A DNA stretch of 55,022 nucleotides from Ventricola sp051883735. GTDB lineage: Bacteria; Bacillota; Clostridia; Christensenellales; Aristaeellaceae. This document shows, piece by piece, positions 40,094 to 48,712 of this stretch; the stretch's first letter is position 1; the number at the start of each line of letters is the position of its first letter. The notes under the pieces were generated by a model. That model made no database searches. It saw nothing but the letters and a program-made list of their open reading frames with translations, and had not been told where the DNA came from. The stretch covers positions 1-55,022 of the forward strand of contig JBJEUH010000140.1 in the NCBI GenBank assembly GCA_051883735.1, written 5' to 3'. The translations under genes were made by a program, and so were the position numbers.

Positions 40094-40218
40094 TATCCCT
40101 CTTACTTTCCAATCGTATTTGCTTTAAAAGAGAACTGTTTTTCCGGGGACCATGAACTCCGGATATGGCGCGCAATGCCATCTGAGCGAACCATATAAGC
40201 ATAGCATAGAATAAAATC

Positions 40219-40247
40219 ATTATACAACAGGTACAGAATGAAATCAA
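40219..40247 (-). promoter_or_regulatory. Promoter of the acyltransferase gene
   Basis: Minus strand TTGATT (40242-40247), 17-base spacer, TATAAT (40219-40224). Confidence 0.7.
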
Positions 40248-40265
40248 GCAGAGCCCTTCAAAAGA

Positions 40266-40294
40266 TTGACCCTTCGCAAAGCGCGTGCTATAAT
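40266..40294 (+). promoter_or_regulatory. Promoter of the gtrA-LCP-proA unit
   Basis: TTGACC (40266-40271), 17-base spacer, TATAAT (40289-40294). It is back to back with the acyltransferase promoter. Confidence 0.75.
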
Positions 40295-40360
40295 AGCATC
40301 GTCAAAGTGGGGCATTCTGCTGCCCCGAACACCATTTCGCATATCATGAGGAAGCACAAA

Positions 40361-40846
40361 ATGAAAACAATCTGGAGATTCATCGACGCGCTGGCGCGCC
40401 TTGTGATCCGGCTGATCGGCAAGGTCTCCCCGAAGCTGGGCGGCCTGTGCGAGAAGCTGTGGAACAATACCGAGCTGGTGGCCTATCTCTTCGCCGGCGT
40501 GGCGACCACCGTGGTCAACTATGTCGTCTACTTCATCGCCACCCGCATGCTCGGCCTGGGCGTGATGGCCGGCACCTGGACGGCTTGGGTCGTCGCCGTG
40601 GCGTTTGCCTATGTGGTCAACAAGCTGTTCGTCTTCCACACGCACTGCAACAGCGCGGCGGCGCTCATCAAGGAGGCGGCCGGCTTCGCCGCGATGCGCC
40701 TGGCCTCCCTGGGCATGGAGACGGTCATCATGTATGTGACCGTCGAGCTGCTGGGTCTCAACGACCTGGTGATGAAGCTGCTGACCAACTTCCTGGTCAT
40801 CATTCTCAACTACGTGTTCTCCAAGCTGTTCATCTTCAAGAAATAA
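40361..40846 (+). CDS. GtrA-like membrane protein
   Basis: 161 residues with four predicted membrane segments after a short amphipathic N-terminus: VAYLFAGVATTVVNYVVYFI, WVVAVAFAYVVNKLFVF, LASLGMETVIMYVTVELLG and FLVIILNYVFSKLFIF. GtrA-family proteins are thought to help move polyprenyl-linked sugars. ATG 40361 follows GAGG by nine bases. It is followed after ten bases by the LCP-like gene. Confidence 0.88.
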   Translation: MKTIWRFIDALARLVIRLIGKVSPKLGGLCEKLWNNTELVAYLFAGVATTVVNYVVYFIATRMLGLGVMAGTWTAWVVAVAFAYVVNKLFVFHTHCNSAAALIKEAAGFAAMRLASLGMETVIMYVTVELLGLNDLVMKLLTNFLVIILNYVFSKLFIFKK

Positions 40847-40856
40847 GGAGTACGGA

Positions 40857-41639
40857 ATGAAGAAAATCGTTGCGGCGCTGCTCGCGCTCTGCCTGACGCT
40901 TGCCTGCGCCTGCGCGCTGGGCGAGATCACCGTGACCAAGAAGGACATGGCGCTCAACCGCAGCCTGGACAAAAACGTCAACAACGTCCTGATCATCATG
41001 CAGGACGGCGAGGTGACGGACGCCATGATGATCGCGTCCATCGACAGCAAGACCGGGCGCAGCGTGATGACCTGCGTGGAATGCGACACGATGGTCAACG
41101 TGCCCGAGGTGGGCGACGTGGCGTTGGGCGAGGTCTATGCGCTGGGCGATGAGAAGAGCCGCGGCCTGCTGGCGGCGCGCACGCTCAATGCGCTGCTGGA
41201 CCTGAACATCAGCACCTATGTGGCGCTGGACGTCAGCACGCTGCCGGTGCTGGTGGACGAGATCGGCCGGCTGAACATGTGGCTCAACGAGGAGGAGGCG
41301 GCCATCCTGAACACCTGGCCGGGCGACAACGCGCTGGGCGGCGAGGCTGTGCTCACCTATGTGCGCATCCGGCTGGAGAGCGACTACGCCGAGAAGAACC
41401 GCAGCTACATGGTGTTCATGGACCTGCTGCAGCAGGGCCTGCGCAGCAAGGGCGGCACGAACCTGCTGGGCCTGGGCAAGAAGCTGCTCTCCGTCATGGA
41501 TACCAACATGAACGCGATGGCCGCGGTGACGATGCTCAGCGCCTTTCAGGCGGGTGACGACCGCCGCGAGCTGCTGCTGGAGAGCGGCATGACGCAGGAG
41601 GCCATGCGCGAGGCGTTTTACCGGGAGGTCTACGAATGA
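40857..41639 (+). CDS. Degenerate LytR-CpsA-Psr (LCP) domain protein
   Basis: 260 residues with a signal peptide (about 1-21) and an LCP-like domain. The pattern NNVLIIMQDGE, TDAMMIASIDSKTG, ECDTMVNVP, LTYVRIRLESDYAEKNRSY follows LCP order. However, where ligases have PRDT this has ECDT, losing the Arg that holds the lipid pyrophosphate; the Asp is kept. LCP enzymes attach polymers to peptidoglycan; this one may have reduced or changed activity. It is placed after gtrA and overlaps proA by four bases. Confidence 0.7.
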   Translation: MKKIVAALLALCLTLACACALGEITVTKKDMALNRSLDKNVNNVLIIMQDGEVTDAMMIASIDSKTGRSVMTCVECDTMVNVPEVGDVALGEVYALGDEKSRGLLAARTLNALLDLNISTYVALDVSTLPVLVDEIGRLNMWLNEEEAAILNTWPGDNALGGEAVLTYVRIRLESDYAEKNRSYMVFMDLLQQGLRSKGGTNLLGLGKKLLSVMDTNMNAMAAVTMLSAFQAGDDRRELLLESGMTQEAMREAFYREVYE

Positions 41640-42940
41640 GCCAGGAGAAGCTGAGCACGCAGGAGATCGCCCGGCGCGCCAGGCAGGCGGGCCTTGCCCT
41701 GGCGGCGTCCTCCGGTCAGGTGCGCGCGGGCGCGCTTTTGGCCGTGGCCGACGCGCTTGAGGCGCGCAGGGAGGCGATCTTCGCGGCGAACGCGCAGGAT
41801 CTGGAGGCGGCGAAGGCCGAGGGCCTCGCCGCGCCGGCGCTGAAGCGGCTGAAATTTGACCAGGGCAAGCTCGACGACGTGTGCGCGGGTCTGCGCGCGC
41901 TGGCGCAGATGGAGGACCCCATCGGGCGCGAGCAGATGCGCACGGAGCTGGCCGAGGGCCTCGTGCTCTCGCGCGTGTCCTGCCCGATCGGCGTGATCGG
42001 CGTGATCTTTGAGTCCCGGCCGGACGCGCTGGTGCAGATCGCGGGCCTGTGCCTGAAGAGCGGCAACGCGGTGCTCCTCAAGGGCGGTCGCGAGGCGATG
42101 CGCTCCAACCGGGCGCTCTTTGACGTGATGAAGGCGGCCAGCGAGGCCGCGGGCGTGCCCGAGGGCTGGGCGGGCCTGCTGACCACGCGCGAGGAGGTCG
42201 GCGCGATGCTGGCGATGGACGAGTATATCGACCTCATCATCCCGCGCGGCTCGAACAGCTTTGTGCGCTACATCATGGACAACAGCCGCATCCCGGTGCT
42301 GGGCCACAGCGACGGCGTGTGCCATGTGTACATCGACGCGGCGTGCGACGCGCAGATGGCGGCGCGCGTGACCGTGGACGCGAAGACCCAGTACCCGGCG
42401 GCGTGCAACGCGGCGGAGACGCTGCTCGTGCACAAGGACGCGGCGGCGACGGCGCTGCCGGTCGTGGCGGGCGCGCTGCACGTGGCGGGCGTGCGGATGA
42501 AGGCCGACGCGCGCGCGCAGGCGCTGATGCCGGGCATTCCCTGCGACAGCGCCGACGAGGAGGACTGGAGGGCCGAGTACCTGGACAACGTGATCGCCAT
42601 CCGCATCGTCGATTCGCTGGGCGAGGCCATCGCGCACATCAACCGCTACGGCTCCCACCACACCGACTGCATCATCACCGAGGACGAGCAGGCGGCGCAG
42701 CGCTTCTTCGCGCTGGTGGACTCCGCGGGCGTGTACCAGAACTGCTCCACGCGCTTTGCCGACGGCTATCGCTACGGCTTCGGCGCGGAGGTGGGCATCT
42801 CCACCGGCAAGCTGCACGCGCGCGGCCCGATGGGCCTCGCGGGGCTGTGCTCCTACAAGTACATCCTGCGCGGCCACGGCGACGTCGTCGCGGACTTCGC
42901 GGGGAAGAAGCGCGCGTTCACCCATAAGAAGCTGATTTGA
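41636..42940 (+). CDS. proA: Gamma-glutamyl phosphate reductase
   Basis: 434 residues, complete. It reduces gamma-glutamyl phosphate to glutamate semialdehyde with NADPH in proline synthesis. Catalytic C257 lies in QYPAACNAAET, with family blocks VSCPIGVIGVIFESRPDALVQ and IIPRGSNSFV. proB, the usual partner, is not adjacent. The ATG overlaps the LCP-like stop, an unexpected pairing of a wall protein and an amino acid gene. Confidence 0.97.
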   Translation: MSQEKLSTQEIARRARQAGLALAASSGQVRAGALLAVADALEARREAIFAANAQDLEAAKAEGLAAPALKRLKFDQGKLDDVCAGLRALAQMEDPIGREQMRTELAEGLVLSRVSCPIGVIGVIFESRPDALVQIAGLCLKSGNAVLLKGGREAMRSNRALFDVMKAASEAAGVPEGWAGLLTTREEVGAMLAMDEYIDLIIPRGSNSFVRYIMDNSRIPVLGHSDGVCHVYIDAACDAQMAARVTVDAKTQYPAACNAAETLLVHKDAAATALPVVAGALHVAGVRMKADARAQALMPGIPCDSADEEDWRAEYLDNVIAIRIVDSLGEAIAHINRYGSHHTDCIITEDEQAAQRFFALVDSAGVYQNCSTRFADGYRYGFGAEVGISTGKLHARGPMGLAGLCSYKYILRGHGDVVADFAGKKRAFTHKKLI

Positions 42941-42961
42941 TTGAAATCTGCTTTTTATCAT

Positions 42962-43023
42962 CGCGAAGCGAAAAAGGGGTCTGGGGATGAAATCCCCAGG
43001 CGGGTCCGGGCGGCAGCCCGGCG
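42962..43023 (+). repeat. R1 dispersed element, minimal form
   Basis: CGCGAAGCGAAAAAGGGG, hairpin CTGGGGAT/ATCCCCAG (42981-42999), spacer GCGGGT, hairpin CCGGGC/GCCCGG (43006-43021). It starts 22 bases after the proA stop, with no other module attached. Confidence 0.75.
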
Positions 43024-43047
43024 TATTCCCCAGGAGGAGGGTTTGTC

Positions 43048-43287
43048 ATGCGATGCGGATGCCCGGAGTGCGGGGCGTACATGATCCAGTCCGAGGGGCT
43101 GGACATCGGCTGCGTGTGTCCGGAGTGCCTGTTCCGCTGCCGTGCGTGCATGGGCACGAACACGGTGGTGAGCCGGGAGAACCTCAAGAACCTGGTCTTC
43201 GTCGACCATGCGGCGGAGCACGAGGCGCAGGAGGAGACGGGAACGCCCGACAGGATGCCGCTGCGTCCTGAGGACTTTATTGACTGA
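43048..43287 (+). CDS. Small four-CxxC zinc-ribbon-like protein
   Basis: 79 residues. Cysteines cluster as CGCPECG at the N-terminus, then CVCPECLFRCRACMG, enough for one or two zinc sites. The rest is acidic and unrecognised. AGGAGG precedes the ATG. The gene lies between an R1 repeat and rpiB, 27 bases from the latter. Function unknown; a regulator or small RNA-binding protein is possible. Confidence 0.7.
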   Translation: MRCGCPECGAYMIQSEGLDIGCVCPECLFRCRACMGTNTVVSRENLKNLVFVDHAAEHEAQEETGTPDRMPLRPEDFID

Positions 43288-43314
43288 GCGACAACGAGAA
43301 GGGGAGGAAGAATC

Positions 43315-43779
43315 ATGATTGCACTGGCCAGTGACCACGCGGGTCTGCCGCTGAAGAGGGAAATCATGGCGATGCTGGGCGAGATGGGCCTCGCGTACAG
43401 GGACTACGGCACCTATACCGGCGAAAGCTGCGACTACGCCGCGTATGCCCAGCGCGCGGCCAAGGCCATTGTCAGCGGGGAATGCGACCGAGGCATCCTG
43501 TGCTGCGGCACGGGCGTGGGCATCTCCCTGGCGGCCAACAAGGTCAGGGGCATCCGCTGCGCCTGCGTCTCCGACTGCTACAGCGCGAAGATGACCCGAA
43601 AGCACAACGACGCCAACATGCTCGCCATGGGCGCGCGCGTCGTGGGCGCAGACCTGGGCAGGATGATCGCGGAGACCTTCCTGACCACGGATTTTGAGGG
43701 CGGACGCCATCAGCGCCGCGTCGATCAGATCATGGCGATCGAGGCGGGCGAGGACCTCACCGCGGGCCTTGAGCCCTGA
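43315..43779 (+). CDS. rpiB: Ribose-5-phosphate isomerase B
   Basis: 154 residues of the LacAB/RpiB family. ASDHAG at the start holds the substrate-binding Asp and His; ILCCGTGVGIS carries active-site C64; KVRGIRCACVSD and RKHNDANMLAMGAR are typical. It interconverts ribulose- and ribose-5-phosphate; relatives act on other sugar phosphates. Position ahead of the pectin genes suggests a role in pentose/uronate use, though it may simply be housekeeping. Confidence 0.9.
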   Translation: MIALASDHAGLPLKREIMAMLGEMGLAYRDYGTYTGESCDYAAYAQRAAKAIVSGECDRGILCCGTGVGISLAANKVRGIRCACVSDCYSAKMTRKHNDANMLAMGARVVGADLGRMIAETFLTTDFEGGRHQRRVDQIMAIEAGEDLTAGLEP

Positions 43780-43827
43780 ACCGGCATTTCCTTTACACAA
43801 CCGACGATGAAAAATGGAGGAGCGGCG

Positions 43828-45066
43828 ATGAACATTCTCGATTTTGGCGCTGTGCGCGGCAAGTGCTGCGGCGAAGCCATTCAGCGCGCCATCGATGCGG
43901 CGGCAGCCCAGGGCGGCGGACGGGTGACCGTGCCCGCAGGCGTGTTTGAGACGGCGAGCCTGGTGCTGCGCAGCAACGTGGAGCTGCACCTGGAGAGCGG
44001 CGCTGTGCTGCGCTTTACGGACGACTTTGACGCCTATCCCATCATCCGCACCCGCTGGGAGGGCTTTGAGCAGGACAGCTATCGCCCGCTGATCTACGCC
44101 AAGGGCGAGGAGAACATCGCGCTGACCGGCTGCGGCACGCTGGAGGGCTGCGGCCGCAAGTGGTGGACGGCGTTCCGCGCGGGCGAGATGAAGGCGGCGC
44201 GCCCGTGCTTCATCTGCTTTGAGGAATGCAGCCGCGTGCTGATGGAGGGCTTCAAGGTGACCAACAGCCCGGCCTGGACCGTGCATCCGCTGTGCTGCGA
44301 GAATGTGACGATCCACGGCCTGACGGTCGTGAACCCGTCGGATTCCCCCAACACCGACGGCATCGATCCGGAGAGCTGCCGCAACGTGCGCATCAGCGCC
44401 TGCCACATCGACGTGGGCGACGACTGCATCGCCATCAAGGCCGGCACCGAGGACGCCGACCGCGCTGTGCCCTGCGAGAACGTCACCGTCACCGGCTGCA
44501 CGATGGTGCACGGCCACGGCGGCGTGGTGCTGGGCAGCGAGATGAGCGGCAGCATCCGCCGCGTGGCGATCACGGGCTGCGTGTTCGACGGCACCGACCG
44601 CGGCATCCGCATCAAGTCCCGCAGGGGCCGCGGCGGCAGCGTGGAGGACGTGTCCGTCACCGGCGTGGTGATGAACGACGTGCTCTGCCCGCTGGTCGTC
44701 AACCTCATGTATTTCTGCGGCAAGGACGGCAAGAAGCCGATCGTGTCCGATCCCAATCCCCAGCCTGTGGATGAAACGACGCCGCATGTGCGCCGCATCC
44801 GCCTGGCGGACATCGTGGTCACGAACGCCAAGAGCGCGGCCGGCTGCCTGTGCGGCCTGCCGGAGGCGCCGCTGGAGGACATCAGCATCGTGAACACGCA
44901 GATTCACCTGGTGGAAAGCGAGCCGCAGGTGCCGGTGATGAACGCCGTGGCCAAGCCGGTGACGCTGTGCGGCCTGACGGCGGAGTACATCCGCGGTCTG
45001 CACATGACCGATCTGCGCATCGTGGGCGCCCGCGGCGAGGCGGTCACGCTCCGCAACGCAACCTGA
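43828..45066 (+). CDS. Polygalacturonase-type hydrolase (GH28), cytoplasmic
   Basis: 412 residues, right-handed beta helix. Family 28 motifs: NTDGID (165-170), GDDC with D188/D189, GHGG with H220, and RIKS (251-254). There is no signal peptide, so it acts on short galacturonides already imported, probably as an exo-enzyme. GGAGG precedes ATG 43828 by seven bases. It pairs with the GH105 gene 27 bases downstream. Confidence 0.92.
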   Translation: MNILDFGAVRGKCCGEAIQRAIDAAAAQGGGRVTVPAGVFETASLVLRSNVELHLESGAVLRFTDDFDAYPIIRTRWEGFEQDSYRPLIYAKGEENIALTGCGTLEGCGRKWWTAFRAGEMKAARPCFICFEECSRVLMEGFKVTNSPAWTVHPLCCENVTIHGLTVVNPSDSPNTDGIDPESCRNVRISACHIDVGDDCIAIKAGTEDADRAVPCENVTVTGCTMVHGHGGVVLGSEMSGSIRRVAITGCVFDGTDRGIRIKSRRGRGGSVEDVSVTGVVMNDVLCPLVVNLMYFCGKDGKKPIVSDPNPQPVDETTPHVRRIRLADIVVTNAKSAAGCLCGLPEAPLEDISIVNTQIHLVESEPQVPVMNAVAKPVTLCGLTAEYIRGLHMTDLRIVGARGEAVTLRNAT

Positions 45067-45093
45067 GGACGTTTGAGAGAAGGAGGACTCCCC

Positions 45094-46173
45094 TTGAGCT
45101 ACGAGAAGACGATCTGGGCAGGCGAGGGCACGCTCGCGCGCGAACAGGAGTACGACTATCACTGGTGCTATGAGCGAGGCATCATCACCAAGGCGTGGGT
45201 GGACGTGTTTGAAAAGACCGGGGACAAGCGCTTCTTCGACGCGGCGAAGGCGAACGTGGACAAGTACGTCACCGAGAGCGGCGACATCCTGACCTACGAG
45301 ATGGAAAAGTACAACATCGACATGATCTGCATGGGCCGCACGGCCATCCGCATGTACAAGGCGACGGGCGAGAAGAAGTACGAGACCGCCTGCCGTCATC
45401 TGATCGCGCAGCTGGAGAAGCAGCCGCGCACGCCGGAGGGCGGCTTCTGGCACAAGAAGATCTATCCGCAGCAGATGTGGCTGGACGGCATCTACATGGC
45501 CAGCCCGTTCATGGCGGAATTCGCCGTGACCTTCGGCGAGATGCAGTGGGCGGACGAGGCGGTCCGCCAGATGACGCTCATCTTTGAGAAGACCCGCCTT
45601 GAAAGCGGCCTGCACGCGCACGCGTGGGACAGCGCCCGCCAGCAGAAGTGGGCCGATCCCGAGACGGGCCTCTCCCCGCACGTCTGGGGCCGCGCGATGG
45701 GCTGGTTCGTCATGGCGCATGCCGACGTGCTCATGTGCCTGCCCAAGGAGCACCCGGGCTACGCCAGGCTGGCGGAGCAGCTGACGAGCCTTCTGCACGC
45801 GGTGGCGGATGCGCGCGGCAGCGACAAGCTGTGGCATCAGGTGATGGACTGCCCCGAGAGCGAGGAGAACTACGCGGAATCCTCCTGCTCGGCGATGTTC
45901 ATCTACGGCATGGCGGCGGCGCACCAGATGGGCCTGGCCTGCGATCACGCGATGGACATGGCCCGCGAGAGCATGGACGCGCTGTGGGAGAAGAACGTCG
46001 TGACGGCTGCGGACGGCTATCCGTCGCTGGAAAAAATCTGCAAGGTGGCGGGCCTGGGCGGCGAGCCCTACCGCAGCGGCAGCTACGAATACTATGTGAA
46101 CGAGCTGGTCTGCGCGGGCGACACGAAGGGCACCGCGCCGTTCCTGATGAGCTGCGCCTGCGTGGGAATCTGA
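45094..46173 (+). CDS. Unsaturated rhamnogalacturonyl hydrolase (GH105)
   Basis: 359 residues, alpha/alpha barrel without a signal peptide. QMWLDGIYMASPF holds the catalytic Asp (D131, equal to D143 of B. subtilis YteR); HAWDSARQQKWADPETGLSPHVWGRAMGWF is the second family block and is split here only for length in the protein, not broken. It removes the unsaturated uronic acid left by pectate or rhamnogalacturonan lyases. The likely start is TTG 45094, because GGAGGA sits six bases before it; the upstream alternative has no ribosome site. Confidence 0.9.
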   Translation: MSYEKTIWAGEGTLAREQEYDYHWCYERGIITKAWVDVFEKTGDKRFFDAAKANVDKYVTESGDILTYEMEKYNIDMICMGRTAIRMYKATGEKKYETACRHLIAQLEKQPRTPEGGFWHKKIYPQQMWLDGIYMASPFMAEFAVTFGEMQWADEAVRQMTLIFEKTRLESGLHAHAWDSARQQKWADPETGLSPHVWGRAMGWFVMAHADVLMCLPKEHPGYARLAEQLTSLLHAVADARGSDKLWHQVMDCPESEENYAESSCSAMFIYGMAAAHQMGLACDHAMDMARESMDALWEKNVVTAADGYPSLEKICKVAGLGGEPYRSGSYEYYVNELVCAGDTKGTAPFLMSCACVGI

Positions 46174-46185
46174 CGAAAACCAAAA

Positions 46186-46218
46186 TTGTGAGGTTGGGTT
46201 AATCGCTCAACCTCACAA
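46186..46218 (+). terminator. Terminator after the GH105 gene
   Basis: Eleven-base stem TTGTGAGGTTG / CAACCTCACAA; AAATATTTAA follows. Confidence 0.7.
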
Positions 46219-46254
46219 ATATTTAACCAATATTTTGAATTATCTTTTTCGCAC

Positions 46255-46283
46255 TTGACACAGAAAGAACAAAAAATTATAAT
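46255..46283 (+). promoter_or_regulatory. Consensus sigma-A promoter of the sugar ABC operon
   Basis: TTGACA (46255-46260), 17-base spacer, TATAAT (46278-46283): a perfect match. A leader of about 110 bases follows, with hairpins AAGGGAC/GTCCCTT and GCCGG/CCGGC-like pairs. Confidence 0.9.
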
Positions 46284-46305
46284 TATCCTATACGATTCGG
46301 TCAAG

Positions 46306-46383
46306 ATGTCTGACCTGATCTGTCGTAGGCATGAAGGGACAGGCGAGGTCCCTTGGCACCGGGAAACCGGCAATATTTTATAA
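46306..46383 (+). CDS. Possible 25-codon leader ORF
   Basis: An ATG about 16 bases from the predicted transcription start opens 25 codons, and its TAA overlaps the AAGGAG site of the binding-protein gene. No good ribosome site precedes it, and the peptide (starting MSDLICRRHEG) is unrecognised. It may be a translated leader or chance. Confidence 0.25.
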   Translation: MSDLICRRHEGTGEVPWHRETGNIL

Positions 46384-46399
46384 GGAGTGCGATTTTCCA

Positions 46400-47662
46400 A
46401 TGAAAAAGCTTATCGCGTGCCTGCTGATGCTGGTCATGGCGCTGTCCGCCGTGGCGGCAAGCGCTGAAGGCCTGACCTTCTCCTGGTGGGGCGGCGACGC
46501 CCGTCACGCGGCGACCCAGGAGGCCGTTGCTGCGTTCACCGCGGCGACCGGCATCGAGGTCACCAATACCTACTCCGCCTGGACCGGCTGGGAGGACAAG
46601 ATGAGCCAGTACTTCGCGTCTGACTCCGCGTTCGACGTCAACCAGGTCAACTGGAACTGGCTGTTCTCCTTTACCAACGCGGACGGCAGCTCCAAGTTCT
46701 ACGATCTCCATGAGGTCGCCGACGTCATCGACCTGTCCCAGTTCGCCGAGAGCGCGCTGGCGCAGTGCACCGTGGACGGCAAGCTGCTGGCGATCCCGGT
46801 GGCCATGACCGGCCGCATCTTCTACTGGAACGAGACCACCTGGCAGAAGGCCGGTCTGGAGACCCCGAAGTCTCTGGAGGAGCTGATGGCTGCCGGCCAG
46901 ATCTTCGCCGAGAAGCTGGGCGACGAGTTCTACCCGCTGGCCCTGGGTCCGTATGACAAGATGATCCTCATGGTCTCCTTCCTGGAGAGCAAGTACGGCG
47001 TCGAGTGGGTCACCGACGGCAAGCTCAACTACACCGTGGAGCAGGTCGCCGAGGGCATGCAGTTCATCCAGGATCTGGAGGACAACCACGTCATCCCGAC
47101 CGCCGCTCACCTGGCGGGCGACGGCGCGGACAGCCTGGACAAGAACCCGAAGTGGATGGACGGCACCTACGCCGGCATCTGGGAGTGGGACACCTCCGCC
47201 TCCAAGTTCCAGGCTGCGCTCAACGAGGGCGGCAAGTTCGTCGTCGGCGACTTCTTCGCTGACATGGGCGAGTACCAGGGCGGCTTCACCAAGGTCTCCA
47301 TGGCGCTGACCATCGCCAACACCGCTGCCGACAAGAAGGCGGCCGCGCAGCTGATCGAGTTCCTGCTCAACAGCGAGGAGGGCGCCCGTCTGATGAACAG
47401 CCAGCGCGGCATTCCGCTGTCCGCGAAGGCCAACGCGCTGTGCAAGGCCGAGGGCCTGATCGACGCCACCGTCGCCGAGGCGAACGGCAAGGTCATCAGC
47501 TGGTGCCAGTTCGGCCTCGATCCGCAGTTCGAGGCGGCGGCGCTCAAGAACAGCGACGGCGTGTACTATGACGCGTTCGACGGCCTGTCCTATCAGGACT
47601 ACGACGTCGAAGAGGCGGCTGAGGTGCTCGTCGAGGGCATCAACGAGGTGCTCGGCGCGTAA
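46400..47662 (+). CDS. Sugar ABC transporter substrate-binding protein
   Basis: 420 residues, family 1 solute-binding protein with a 23-residue signal peptide ending ASA-EG and no lipobox Cys. The mature start LTFSWWGGDARHAATQEAV and the Trp/Tyr-rich TYSAWTGWEDKMSQYF and NQVNWNWLF are typical of oligosaccharide binders. Codon bias indicates strong expression. Together with GH28 and GH105 upstream it probably binds pectin-derived oligogalacturonides or rhamnogalacturonides. AAGGAG is 12 bases from the ATG, somewhat far. Confidence 0.9.
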   Translation: MKKLIACLLMLVMALSAVAASAEGLTFSWWGGDARHAATQEAVAAFTAATGIEVTNTYSAWTGWEDKMSQYFASDSAFDVNQVNWNWLFSFTNADGSSKFYDLHEVADVIDLSQFAESALAQCTVDGKLLAIPVAMTGRIFYWNETTWQKAGLETPKSLEELMAAGQIFAEKLGDEFYPLALGPYDKMILMVSFLESKYGVEWVTDGKLNYTVEQVAEGMQFIQDLEDNHVIPTAAHLAGDGADSLDKNPKWMDGTYAGIWEWDTSASKFQAALNEGGKFVVGDFFADMGEYQGGFTKVSMALTIANTAADKKAAAQLIEFLLNSEEGARLMNSQRGIPLSAKANALCKAEGLIDATVAEANGKVISWCQFGLDPQFEAAALKNSDGVYYDAFDGLSYQDYDVEEAAEVLVEGINEVLGA

Positions 47663-47683
47663 TTCACTAAGGCAATGCCGGTG

Positions 47684-47723
47684 ACCGGAGCGGGCCGGGG
47701 AATACGGGTCCGCTCCGGTTTTT
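47684..47723 (+). terminator. Attenuator between binding protein and permeases
   Basis: ACCGGAGCGG / CCGCTCCGGT followed by TTTT, nested in an outer AATGCCGGT / ACCGGCATT. Probably partial termination, giving excess binding protein. Confidence 0.75.
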
Positions 47724-47767
47724 ACCGGCATTTCAAGGAGTAAGAGAGAATAGGAGGGGAGATTCTG

Positions 47768-48709
47768 ATGACCAACGGATCTTCCGTGACCAGAGGGGAT
47801 CTGCGCAAGAAGCGCCGTTTCAGCAAGCTGGAACAGGGCTATATGGGCTTCTTCCTGATTCTGCCCTGGCTCATCGGCTTCTGCGTCTTCAAGCTGTATC
47901 CGTTCATTTCCTCGCTGATGTACAGCTTCACCGATTATGACCTGTTCAAGGGTGCGCAGAATTTCGTGGGCTTCCAGAACTACATCGACGCGTTCACCAA
48001 GTCCAAGAACCTCAAGGCGCTGCAGGTGACCTTCGCCTACGCGTTCATGACGGTTCCGCTCAAGCTGGTGTTCGCGCTGTTCATCGCGTACATCCTGAAC
48101 TTCAAGATCCGCGGCGTGGGCCTGTTCCGCACGGCGTACTACGTCCCGTCCATCCTGGGCGGCTCCGTGGCCATCGCGGTGCTGTGGAAGGCGCTGTTCA
48201 AGAACGACGGCGTCATCAACACCATCCTCGCCATGCTGGGCTTTGAGTCCATCAACTTCCTGGCCGACAAGAGCTGGGCGCTGTTCATCATCTGCCTGCT
48301 GCGCGTATGGCAGTTCGGTTCGGCGATGGTCCTGTTCCTGGCCGCGCTCAAGGGCGTGCCGGAGGACCTGTACGAGGCCGCGTCCATCGACGGCGCGACC
48401 AAGTCCCGCCAGTTCCTGTCCATCACGATCCCGCTGATCTCTCCGGTCATCTTCTACAACCTGGTGACGCAGCTTGTGCAGGCCTTCCAGGAATTCAACG
48501 GCCCGTACATCATCACCAACGGCGGCCCGCGCAACGCCACCACGCTGATCTCCCTGATCGTGTACAACTCCGCGTTCAAGGACTACAAGGTCGGCATGTC
48601 TTCTGCCATGGCCTGGGTCATGTTCGTGATCACCACCATCTTCACGATCATCGCGTTCGCCAGCCAGAAGAAGTGGGTCTACTACTCTGACGACGATGGG
48701 AGGGGCTAA
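47768..48709 (+). CDS. Sugar ABC transporter permease 1
   Basis: 313 residues, MalF/UgpA-type with six membrane segments. The family opening GYMGFFLILPWLIGFCVFKLYP and the EAA loop YEAASIDGATKSRQF are present. It forms a heterodimer with the next gene product. AGGAGG precedes the ATG. No ATPase gene is in the operon; a shared MsmX-type ATPase elsewhere is the usual solution. Confidence 0.93.
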   Translation: MTNGSSVTRGDLRKKRRFSKLEQGYMGFFLILPWLIGFCVFKLYPFISSLMYSFTDYDLFKGAQNFVGFQNYIDAFTKSKNLKALQVTFAYAFMTVPLKLVFALFIAYILNFKIRGVGLFRTAYYVPSILGGSVAIAVLWKALFKNDGVINTILAMLGFESINFLADKSWALFIICLLRVWQFGSAMVLFLAALKGVPEDLYEAASIDGATKSRQFLSITIPLISPVIFYNLVTQLVQAFQEFNGPYIITNGGPRNATTLISLIVYNSAFKDYKVGMSSAMAWVMFVITTIFTIIAFASQKKWVYYSDDDGRG

Positions 48710-48712
48710 GCG

